DNA from: Sva-07 sp963747375
GTDB lineage: Bacteria > Actinomycetota > Acidimicrobiia > Acidimicrobiales > Ilumatobacteraceae
Direction: 5' to 3'
Assembly: GCA_963747375.1 (NCBI GenBank)
Contig: CAVVFL010000012.1
Location: forward strand, 62,001 to 126,000
DNA: 64,000 nucleotides
Below, one piece after another: positions 1-6,948 of the stretch (positions are counted from its first letter, which is position 1; every line of letters starts with the position of its first letter). The notes beneath the pieces were generated by a model, which was not told the DNA's origin, ran no database searches, and saw only the letters and a program-made list of their open reading frames with translations. A program made the position numbers and the translations under genes.

Positions 1-1
1 G

Positions 2-1165
2 TTCCCGTTCAGGGTCGCTTCGGCCGAGAAGCAGTACCTCGTCGACGTCGACGGCCATCGATACGTCGACCTGCTCGGGAACTACACCGCCGGGCTGCTC
101 GGCCACTCCCCCGAAGCCGTGCGCCGCGCGGCGCATTCGGCAATCGACGGAGGTTGGGCTCTCGGCGCCGTGCATCCGAACGAGGTACGCCTCGCCGAGC
201 TGATCGTCGACCGGTTCCCGTCGATCGAACAGATCCGGTTCACCAACTCGGGCACCGAGGCAAACCTCATGGCGCTGGCCCTCGCCACGCATCACACCGG
301 ACGTGCCAAGGTGCTCGTCTTCGACGGTGGCTACCACGGCGGCGTGCTCACGTTCGCAGGCCATCGCGAGGTGAACGTGCCCCACGACTGGGTCGTGTCG
401 AGATACAACGACGTCGACGCCGTCCGCGAGGTCTTTGCGCAGCATGGCTCCGAGATCGCCGCTGTGCTCGTCGAGCCGCTGCAGGGATCGGCCGGCTGCA
501 TCCCGGGCACTGCGGAGTTCCTGACCGGCCTGCGACACCACTGCAACGATTCGGGGGCACTGTTGATCTTCGACGAGGTGATGACGTCACGGTTGTCGCC
601 GGGTGGGGCACAGGACCTCGTCGGGATCCTGCCGGACATCACGACGCTCGGCAAGTACCTCGCCGGTGGCTTCACGTTCGGCGCGTTCGGCGGCGGTCAC
701 GACCTGATGGCCGCCTTCGACGCCACGACCGGAGGAGCGCTCGGCCATGCCGGCACGTTCAACAACAACGTCGTGTCGATGGCCGCCGGCGTGGCCACCC
801 TGAGCGAGGTCCTGACACCCGGCGTGCTCACCACGACCAACGAGCGCGGCGAGCGCCTGCGCGCCGAGCTGAACGACGTCTTCGACAGGCAGGAAGTTGC
901 GTTGTGTGTAACAGGGGCAGGGTCGCTGATGAACATCCACGGCACGGCGGGTCCGGTTCGCTCGGTCGACGATCTCCGATCATCGGACGACCGCTGGAAG
1001 GAACTGCTGTTCTTCGCCGCAGTCGAGGCGGGGTTCTACATCGCCCGGCGAGGGTTCATCGCATTGTCGATCGAGGTCACCGACGACGACGTCGACGCGT
1101 TCGTGGCATTCGTCGACCGGTGGTCGGCCGGAGTCAGAGATCTTCGAGGATCTGCTTGCGCTTGA
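2..1165 (+). CDS. Class III aminotransferase, glutamate-1-semialdehyde aminomutase-like, 5' truncated
   Basis: The gene is already open at the first base, so the N-terminus lies outside the window. The visible 387 codons have the fold-type I PLP layout: a glycine-rich cofactor stretch (TNSGTEANLMA), the acidic DEVMTS motif that holds the pyridine nitrogen, and the Schiff-base lysine in LGKYLAGG (codon at 653-655). Closest family by motif is glutamate-1-semialdehyde 2,1-aminomutase. The GSA enzyme proper usually has DEVMTGFR; here it is DEVMTSRLSPGG, so a related aminotransferase with another substrate is possible. No hem genes are next to it. The last 11 codons overlap the convergent PH-domain gene by 32 bp. 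Confidence 0.8.
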   Translation, partial: FPFRVASAEKQYLVDVDGHRYVDLLGNYTAGLLGHSPEAVRRAAHSAIDGGWALGAVHPNEVRLAELIVDRFPSIEQIRFTNSGTEANLMALALATHHTGRAKVLVFDGGYHGGVLTFAGHREVNVPHDWVVSRYNDVDAVREVFAQHGSEIAAVLVEPLQGSAGCIPGTAEFLTGLRHHCNDSGALLIFDEVMTSRLSPGGAQDLVGILPDITTLGKYLAGGFTFGAFGGGHDLMAAFDATTGGALGHAGTFNNNVVSMAAGVATLSEVLTPGVLTTTNERGERLRAELNDVFDRQEVALCVTGAGSLMNIHGTAGPVRSVDDLRSSDDRWKELLFFAAVEAGFYIARRGFIALSIEVTDDDVDAFVAFVDRWSAGVRDLRGSACA

Positions 1166-1817
1166 CGTCGTACTCGGCGTCGCTCACGAGGCCTTGCGTA
1201 CGAAGATCGTCGAGGGCCTTCAGGCGTTCTTGCGCCGACGAGCCGGTCGCCGGCGCCGGCGGCGGCGGTGGGACCTGCTGTTGCATGGCCTTCGCCAGTG
1301 ACGCCGCATCGCGGTCGGAGTCGCGTTGTTCGTCGGCCTCGACCTGCTGGAAGATCAGCGTACGGACCTTCTCCGGATCCGGAATGTTCTCGAACACGGA
1401 GTCGCCGGTCTCACCGGCCGACTCGATGACGACGATGCCGTTGTTGAGCATGCGGGCGATCATCGTCTGCTGGAAGTTGACGTTGTTGACCCGATTCAGC
1501 GGGATCGAGACACCGCGCCGGCGGATGATCCCGCTCTGGTAGGCCACGCGCTCGCTCGTGACGGCGAACTTGGTCGTCTTCCACTGCACGAACGCGTACG
1601 CCGTGCTGATCAGCACCCCCAGGAACACCAGCAGGGTGATCCAGCCGAGCATCGTGTCGACCCAGCCGCCGTCGAGACTGAACAACAACAGCAACAACAC
1701 GATGAGGACGAGCCCTCCCACGACCTCCTTCCAGAAGTACCACCAGTGCGGGTTCGAGTAGAGGATCATCTCTTCGCCGGGCATGAGGTCGATCTGAGAG
1801 CCAGCCATTGAGTTCAT
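1134..1817 (-). CDS. Membrane PH-domain (DUF304-type) protein with C-terminal SHOCT domain
   Basis: A protein of about 227 residues. Two hydrophobic segments (EVVGGLVLIVLLLLLFS and the LGWITLLVFLGVLISTAYAF stretch) are followed by a bacterial PH-like domain (GIIRRRGVSIPLNRVNNVNFQQ is typical of the family), a proline-rich linker with six prolines in a row, and a C-terminal SHOCT motif (LKALDDLRTQGLVSDAEYDVKR) of the kind that promotes oligomerisation. The function is unknown; such proteins are thought to sit at the inner face of the membrane. The start is uncertain: ATG at 1817, 1808, or 1841. The last would overlap the azlD stop as ATGA and allow coupling. No clear ribosome binding site is seen for any of them. 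Confidence 0.75.
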   Translation of the reverse strand: MNSMAGSQIDLMPGEEMILYSNPHWWYFWKEVVGGLVLIVLLLLLFSLDGGWVDTMLGWITLLVFLGVLISTAYAFVQWKTTKFAVTSERVAYQSGIIRRRGVSIPLNRVNNVNFQQTMIARMLNNGIVVIESAGETGDSVFENIPDPEKVRTLIFQQVEADEQRDSDRDAASLAKAMQQQVPPPPPAPATGSSAQERLKALDDLRTQGLVSDAEYDVKRKQILEDL

Positions 1818-1837
1818 CGTAGTGCGCTGCCCGCTGG

Positions 1838-2146
1838 TCATGTGATGAGCCGGGTGAGCGCGGTCGCTGCCGACGCCAGCACGATCACCACCACGAACGG
1901 CGCGCGCCGCCAGAGCGCGACGCCGGCGACGAGCAGCCCGACGAGTCGGGCATCGATCACGATCGCCTGCCCATCGCCGACGGTCGAGACGATCGCCAAC
2001 GCCGCGAGGAGCGCCGCCGGGAGCAGGTCGACGATCTGTCCAAGACGTACCGGCAGTGCCCGATCGCCCAGTACGAGTGGCCCGGCCGACTTCAGGGCGT
2101 AGGTGCCGATGGTCATGAACACCAGCACGACGGTCGCAGCGTTCAC
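1838..2146 (-). CDS. azlD: AzlD-type branched-chain amino acid transport subunit
   Basis: A 102-residue, very hydrophobic protein with four predicted membrane segments and the family's N-terminal pattern (TYALKSAGPLVLG, then a proline-rich LLPAALLAALA). AzlD is the small partner of AzlC; together they export branched-chain amino acids or analogues. The GTG start at 2146 overlaps the stop of azlC as GTGA, so the two are almost certainly translated together. Assignment rests on size, hydropathy and the AzlC partner next door. Confidence 0.85.
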   Translation of the reverse strand: MNAATVVLVFMTIGTYALKSAGPLVLGDRALPVRLGQIVDLLPAALLAALAIVSTVGDGQAIVIDARLVGLLVAGVALWRRAPFVVVIVLASAATALTRLIT

Positions 2147-2913
2147 GGCGACGTCTCCCCGGCCGATCGATCCGCCGGCGGCCACATGCGGGTGACGACG
2201 ACACCCAGCATCGACGCGAGAATCGGGACTCCCGGCGGAGCGACCGGGATGAGCACGAAGGCGATCAGCGCGCCGACGATGGCGGTTCGACGTTGGGCCG
2301 GCACTGCGAGACGGGGCCAGAGCAGTGCGAGGAACGCCGCCGGAGCGGCAGCGTCGAGCCCCAGATCGGTGATCACGTCGCCCGCGTCGGAGAACAATGC
2401 AAAGCCGAGGATCGTGGTGAGATTCCAGACGACGAACACACCGATGCCGGCGACGAGGTAGCCGTAGCGGCGCCAGTGGAGGTCGTGCTGGGCCGCGCCG
2501 ACCGCAGTCGATTCGTCGATCATGAGTTGCGACATCGCCGCCCGCTTCCACCACGGCCCGGCGAGCGCCTCAGCCATGATCACGCCGAACGCGAGGGAGC
2601 GCACGTTGAGGAGCAGCCCGGCAATGGCCGCCGATGCGATCGAGCCACCGTCGCCGAGGATCTCGACCGCGGCGAACTGCGAACTGCCGCCGAACACCAG
2701 CGACGAGAATCCAACTGCCTGCCACAGGTCGAGACCGGCGGTGGCTGCTGCCGCGCCGAACACGATGCCGAACGGGGCAACCGCCGCAATGATCGAGGCC
2801 GCCTGCCGCCGAATTGCACGCCGCCGGTCTGCATCATCGACCACCTCCGCCAGGGTCACCGCAGGAGTCTGCCCGCGACCCCGGCACGATTGCGCCGATA
2901 GTTTCCCGATCAT
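2143..2913 (-). CDS. azlC: AzlC-type branched-chain amino acid permease
   Basis: The large subunit of an AzlCD exporter, about 256 residues from ATG 2913. Family features are the PFGIVFGAAAATAGL segment near the N-terminus, the FSSLVFGGSSQFAAV motif, the NVRSLAFGVIMA motif, and several further membrane helices. A shorter start is possible at the GTG near 2859, which would remove 18 polar residues not typical of the family and leave about 238. Overlaps azlD by 4 nt. The divergent gene trmB starts 22 bp away. Confidence 0.85.
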   Translation of the reverse strand: MIGKLSAQSCRGRGQTPAVTLAEVVDDADRRRAIRRQAASIIAAVAPFGIVFGAAAATAGLDLWQAVGFSSLVFGGSSQFAAVEILGDGGSIASAAIAGLLLNVRSLAFGVIMAEALAGPWWKRAAMSQLMIDESTAVGAAQHDLHWRRYGYLVAGIGVFVVWNLTTILGFALFSDAGDVITDLGLDAAAPAAFLALLWPRLAVPAQRRTAIVGALIAFVLIPVAPPGVPILASMLGVVVTRMWPPADRSAGETSP

Positions 2914-2934
2914 GTTCGACCCGCGGCGACATCG

Positions 2935-3612
2935 ATGACACCGGAGGCCCGCTCGATTCGCCGCCCGGCGGCGTCGTTCAAGGTCAGGCGACGATCGCTC
3001 TCGCCCAAGCGGCAAGCCGAGTTCGACACGTGGATCGAGACCTGGGGACTGGACGTCGACGGGACGCCACTCGATTTTGCCGACGTGTTCGGACGCACGG
3101 GCGACGTGGTGCTCGATGTGGGGTTCGGGCACGGTGAGTCGACCATCGCGATGGCCGCGGCCGAGCCCGCCGTCGACGTGATCGCCGTCGAGGTCCACAC
3201 TCCTGGAGTCGTCACGGTGCTCGATGCGATCGAACACCAGGGGTTGCATCAGATTCGAGTCGTCCACGGCGACGTGCTGCCGTTTCTCGACCGGGTGCCG
3301 GCCGAGTCGCTCGTCGGTATCCGCGTCTACTTCCCGGACCCCTGGACGAAGCGTCGCAATCACCACCGCCGACTGATCCGCCCGGACGTGGTCGCCGCCC
3401 TGGTCGACCGCGTGCGCGCTGGTGGCTTCATCCACCTCGCCACCGACATCGCCGACTACGCCGAGTCGATGCAGTCGGTGTGCGATGCCGAGCCACGTCT
3501 CGACGGCGGCGTGATCGACCGTCCCGACTGGCGCCCATTCACCCGCTTCGAACGTCGCGGTCTCGACGCCACCCGCCACCCGACCGACCTCCTCTACACC
3601 CGCACGACCTGA
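2935..3612 (+). CDS. trmB: tRNA (guanine-N7-)-methyltransferase TrmB
   Basis: A 225-residue Rossmann-fold SAM methyltransferase that makes m7G46 in the variable loop of tRNAs. Seen: the SAM-binding LDVGFGHGESTIAMA, the conserved YFPDPWTKRRNHHRR motif that binds tRNA and carries the catalytic aspartate, and the C-terminal TDIADYAESM. Length is normal. The ATG at 2935 has no Shine-Dalgarno. Another ATG at 2912 lies 7 nt after a TAGTTT hexamer and would be a better leaderless start, but it is in a different frame and would need a one-base change before 2935. Confidence 0.93.
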   Translation: MTPEARSIRRPAASFKVRRRSLSPKRQAEFDTWIETWGLDVDGTPLDFADVFGRTGDVVLDVGFGHGESTIAMAAAEPAVDVIAVEVHTPGVVTVLDAIEHQGLHQIRVVHGDVLPFLDRVPAESLVGIRVYFPDPWTKRRNHHRRLIRPDVVAALVDRVRAGGFIHLATDIADYAESMQSVCDAEPRLDGGVIDRPDWRPFTRFERRGLDATRHPTDLLYTRTT

Positions 3613-3614
3613 CC

Positions 3615-3644
3615 GTGAAGCCCGGAGTCAGACCCCGGCGTCAC
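3615..3644. terminator. GTGA...TCAC palindromic element between convergent genes
   Basis: Imperfect inverted repeat, GTGAAGCCCGG / CCGGCGTCAC around a GTCAGACC centre. It separates trmB from the convergent MFS gene and runs into the latter's stop codon. Related elements occur at 19665, 25727 and 59164. There is no U-tract, so it is called a bidirectional terminator from position and symmetry only. Confidence 0.5.
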
Positions 3645-4906
3645 ACCAGATCGACCAGGGTCAGACCGCCGGCGCCGACCGATGTCGGTCGGAGTTCGTC
3701 GAACGTGTCGATCCGGCGCAACGACGGGAAGACCACGGCAAACGTGGCCGCAACGCCGACGGTGATCAACCCACCGCCGGCGATCGCCCACGGCACACCG
3801 AACATTCGCGCGGCGACGCCGCTCTCGAAGGCGCCGAGTTCATTCGACGCGCCGATGAACACGCCCTCGACCGCGCTGACGCGCCCCAGTTGCTCGTCGG
3901 GTGTGACGAGCGGAACGATCGAGCCGCGGATGAACATCGACACCATGTCGGCGGCCGAGATGACGATCAGGGCGACGAACGCAACGGCGTAGTTGCGGGT
4001 CAGCCCGAAGACCATCGTGCCGAGCCCGAAGACCGCCACCACGACCAGGAGCGTCGGGCCGACGCGTCGGGTGACCGGACGCACGGCGAGCCACAGCGCC
4101 ATCACCGCGGCACCGATTCCCGGCGCGGCGCGCAACCATCCGTAGGCGATGTCGCCCACGCCGAGTCGCTCGCTCGCGACCGCCGGGATGAGCGCGATCG
4201 CCCCACCGAAGAGCACCGCGAACAGGTCGAGCGAGATCGTTCCGAGGACGACAGGTGTGTGCCGTACGAAACGCAGCCCCTCCAGCGCCGTGTGCAGCGT
4301 GGGCCGATCGGTGATCCGCTCGGGTTCGCGGGCATAGACGATCATCAGGATCGGGATGATCGCCGCGAACTCCAAGACGGCAGCGAGCGCGTACGCCTGG
4401 CTGGGACCCACCGAATAGAGGAAGCCGCCGATCACCGGGCCCACGATCGCCGACGCCGTGAAGGTCGCCGTCCAGAGTGCGACGACCTGCGGGAACAGCT
4501 CCGGTGGAGCCAACAGCGGGGCGATCGAACGACGCGAGGGTGCCAGCATCGCATCAGCGGCGCCGAACACGAACGCGATCGCGAACAGCGGCCAGACCCG
4601 GCCCGAGTCGATCTGGCTGTAGACGACGAAGCCGACGGCGCACAACGTCCGGGCGAGGAGGAACAGCGCGGTGACCCTCCGACGATCGAATCGGTCGGCG
4701 ACCCAACCGCTGACCAGCACGAGCATCACAGCCGGGATGAACTGGGCGAGACCGATGAGCCCGATCGCGAGCGTGTCACCGGTGATGTCGAACGCCTGCT
4801 TGAACAGCACCGTGACGAGGATGTTCAGCCCGATCGCGGCCAACGCCGTCGACACGAGGTATCGCCGAACGGCCGGATACCGGAGCACGTCGCGGGCGGT
4901 GGACAC
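3641..4906 (-). CDS. MFS transporter (MFS_3 / enterobactin-exporter type)
   Basis: A 421-residue integral membrane protein with about 12 hydrophobic helices and the loop 2-3 signature GWVADRFDRRRV of the major facilitator superfamily. The N-terminal ARDVLRYPAVRRYLVSTAL and the APSRRSIAPLLAP segment fit the MFS_3 group of drug and siderophore exporters. The substrate is unknown. The GTG at 4906 is preferred because a TAGCGT hexamer lies exactly 7 nt before it; another in-frame GTG is at 4915. Divergent from the AAA+ ATPase gene, with only 63 bp between the starts. Confidence 0.85.
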   Translation of the reverse strand: MSTARDVLRYPAVRRYLVSTALAAIGLNILVTVLFKQAFDITGDTLAIGLIGLAQFIPAVMLVLVSGWVADRFDRRRVTALFLLARTLCAVGFVVYSQIDSGRVWPLFAIAFVFGAADAMLAPSRRSIAPLLAPPELFPQVVALWTATFTASAIVGPVIGGFLYSVGPSQAYALAAVLEFAAIIPILMIVYAREPERITDRPTLHTALEGLRFVRHTPVVLGTISLDLFAVLFGGAIALIPAVASERLGVGDIAYGWLRAAPGIGAAVMALWLAVRPVTRRVGPTLLVVVAVFGLGTMVFGLTRNYAVAFVALIVISAADMVSMFIRGSIVPLVTPDEQLGRVSAVEGVFIGASNELGAFESGVAARMFGVPWAIAGGGLITVGVAATFAVVFPSLRRIDTFDELRPTSVGAGGLTLVDLV

Positions 4907-4913
4907 GCCCGGC

Positions 4914-4919
4914 ACGCTA
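4914..4919 (-). promoter_or_regulatory. Leaderless -10 hexamer TAGCGT for the MFS gene
   Basis: On the minus strand TAGCGT is followed by 7 nt and the GTG start at 4906; no Shine-Dalgarno is present. One member of a recurring pattern in this window. Confidence 0.5.
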
Positions 4920-4955
4920 ACGCTGCGCCGGCGGCGGGCACCGGTGTCGGATCGG

Positions 4956-4961
4956 TACAGT
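4956..4961 (+). promoter_or_regulatory. Leaderless -10 hexamer TACAGT for the AAA+ ATPase gene
   Basis: TACAGT lies 8 nt before the ATG at 4970 and no Shine-Dalgarno is visible, which suggests transcription starts at or next to the start codon. Confidence 0.5.
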
Positions 4962-4969
4962 GCTGCGCC

Positions 4970-6919
4970 ATGGCCGGCTCCGAGGTTGTCACCACAGCGA
5001 TCGGCGAGCTGGCCCGACGGCTCGCCGAACTCGCCGGCACGGAGGACGGCTCGACGGCGGACGCGTGGGGTGCTCTCCTGGACCCGTTCGACGACGACCC
5101 GGCGACGCTCGGCGACGACCCTCGCCTCGTGGCCCTGGTCAACTCCGCCGGTCTCGATCACATCGACCTGTCGCTGCTCGTCAGCGCCGCCGCACCGGCG
5201 ATCGACCATCGCTTCAGCCAGATCTTCGCCGGGCTGTCCGGTACGAGTACCAGCACCGACGTCGGACCCACGGTCGGCACGCTGTTCTCCGTCAACGGTC
5301 TGACCGGGTGGGATCCCGACGCCCGCCGGCGCCTCGGCCCGAACGGCGCACTCCGCCGGGCGGGCCTCCTCGAGGTGCACGCCCACGGCGAGTCGCTGCT
5401 CACGACAACCGTCACCATTCCGGAACGAGTGGTCTCCTGGTTGCTCGGCGACGACGAACCCGACCATCGACTGATCCCCTTGGTGTCGCCCGCCGTGGGG
5501 CTGTCGAGCGATGAAGTCGTCGACACATGTCGGGCATTGCAGGCCGGCCTGTGGAACGTGTGGATCCATGCGGGCCTGGGCGGCGGGCTGAGCGTGGGCG
5601 CGAGTGCGCTCGCCGTCCTCGGCGCCCCGAGCATCGTGCTCGACCTCCGCAGGCTGGCGCCCTCGACCACGTTGAGCGACGTGCTCCCGATCGCGTGGCG
5701 TGAGGCGGCGTTGATCGGCGGAGGGGTGGTCGTCGGACCGGTCGACATGGTGCGTGATGCCGCCGCCCTGGCGGCACTGCCGTCGCGACCGGTACGCCCG
5801 ACGATTCTGGTGTCGAGCCACTCCTGGGACCCGCAACGATCCGCTGCGGTGCCCGTGATCTGCCATGCGCCGCGCATCGGGCCGGCCGATCGCGCCGCAC
5901 TCTGGGAGGCCGTGTTCGCCGACCTGGGAATCGAGGTCGAGGGTGCAGCGGCGGCGTTGTCGTCGTTGCGTCTCGCTCCCGAGCAGTTGCTTCCGGCGGC
6001 CCAGACCGCGATGGCGTCGGCCGTCGCCGCCGACGAACCACTGTCGATCGATCACCTCCGCGCCGCGGCACTCGCCCACGGGTCGAACCGGCTCGTCGAC
6101 CTCGCCCAACGCGTGGTCCCCGAAGCCACCTTCGACGACCTCGTCGCGGAGGGCGATCTGCTCGCCGAGCTGCGCTCGCTCCCGGGTCGTCATCACACCC
6201 GACACCTCGTACGGGAGGAGTGGGGGCTCGGACGCGGCGGGGGGCGAGGCGTCGGCCTCACGTGCCTGTTCGCCGGACCGTCGGGCACGGGCAAGACACT
6301 GGCCGCCGAGGTCATCGCCAATGCCCTCGGCGTCGACCTGTTCGTCATCGATCTGAGCCAGATCGTCGACAAGTACATCGGCGAGACCGAGAAGAACCTC
6401 GAACGAGTCTTCACCGAGGCCGAGAGCGTCAACGGGGTCCTGCTGTTCGACGAGGCCGACGCGCTCTTCGGCAAGCGATCGGACGTCCAGAGTTCGCACG
6501 ACCGCCACGCGAACGTCGAGGTGGCCTACCTCCTCCAGCGCATGGAGCGCTACGACGGCGTCGCGATTCTCACCACCAACCTTCGCGGCAACATCGACGA
6601 GGCCTTCCTGCGACGACTCGACGTGGTCTGCGCCTTCGCCGAGCCCGAGGTGCCGGAACGACGAGAGCTCTGGAAGCGACATCTGCCGCCTCGTCTCCCG
6701 ATCGCCGAGGACGTCGATCTCGATGCGCTCGCCGAGCATCTCGTCGTGTCCGGCGGGGTGATCCGCAACATCACCCTGACGGCTGCGCATGCGGCGGCGA
6801 TCGGCGACCACAGCATCGCGATGAGTGACCTGGTGGTGGCGTCGGCACGCGAGTACCGAAAGATGGGGAGACTGTTCAACTTCCCCGCTCTGTCGACATG
6901 GATCCCCGCACGCGACTAG
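4970..6919 (+). CDS. AAA+ ATPase of the type associated with contractile injection systems and DUF4157 proteins
   Basis: A 649-residue protein. Residues 1 to about 400 match no domain I can name: mixed alpha/beta, alanine- and leucine-rich. The C-terminal third is a classical AAA+ module with Walker A GPSGTGKT (about residue 436), KYIGETEKNLERVF, Walker B LLFDEADALFGKR (about 490), sensor-1 TTNL and the arginine-finger region FLRRLD. Large N-terminal region plus one C-terminal AAA module is the layout of the ATPase in extracellular contractile injection system (eCIS) loci (Pvc15 type), and the next gene encodes DUF4157, a domain strongly tied to eCIS cargo. No sheath, tube or baseplate gene is in the window, so the link is an inference. 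The gene ends 29 bp before the TTG start of the DUF4157 gene. Confidence 0.8.
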   Translation: MAGSEVVTTAIGELARRLAELAGTEDGSTADAWGALLDPFDDDPATLGDDPRLVALVNSAGLDHIDLSLLVSAAAPAIDHRFSQIFAGLSGTSTSTDVGPTVGTLFSVNGLTGWDPDARRRLGPNGALRRAGLLEVHAHGESLLTTTVTIPERVVSWLLGDDEPDHRLIPLVSPAVGLSSDEVVDTCRALQAGLWNVWIHAGLGGGLSVGASALAVLGAPSIVLDLRRLAPSTTLSDVLPIAWREAALIGGGVVVGPVDMVRDAAALAALPSRPVRPTILVSSHSWDPQRSAAVPVICHAPRIGPADRAALWEAVFADLGIEVEGAAAALSSLRLAPEQLLPAAQTAMASAVAADEPLSIDHLRAAALAHGSNRLVDLAQRVVPEATFDDLVAEGDLLAELRSLPGRHHTRHLVREEWGLGRGGGRGVGLTCLFAGPSGTGKTLAAEVIANALGVDLFVIDLSQIVDKYIGETEKNLERVFTEAESVNGVLLFDEADALFGKRSDVQSSHDRHANVEVAYLLQRMERYDGVAILTTNLRGNIDEAFLRRLDVVCAFAEPEVPERRELWKRHLPPRLPIAEDVDLDALAEHLVVSGGVIRNITLTAAHAAAIGDHSIAMSDLVVASAREYRKMGRLFNFPALSTWIPARD

Positions 6920-6944
6920 CGTCGCGACGAATCCACGAGGAGGA
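6917..6944 (+). promoter_or_regulatory. -10 hexamer and strong ribosome binding site for the DUF4157 gene
   Basis: TAGCGT at 6917-6922 just before the ATPase stop ends could be a -10 box. GAGGAGGA at 6937-6944 is a strong Shine-Dalgarno 4 nt before TTG 6949, which decides that start over the in-frame ATG at 6898 that overlaps the ATPase gene. Confidence 0.5.
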
Positions 6945-6948
6945 CCCT

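Noticed and set aside
3890..4969. Upstream in-frame extension of the AAA+ ATPase over the MFS gene
   Set aside because: The translation is charged and repetitive antisense of the MFS gene; ATG 4970 has a leaderless signal.
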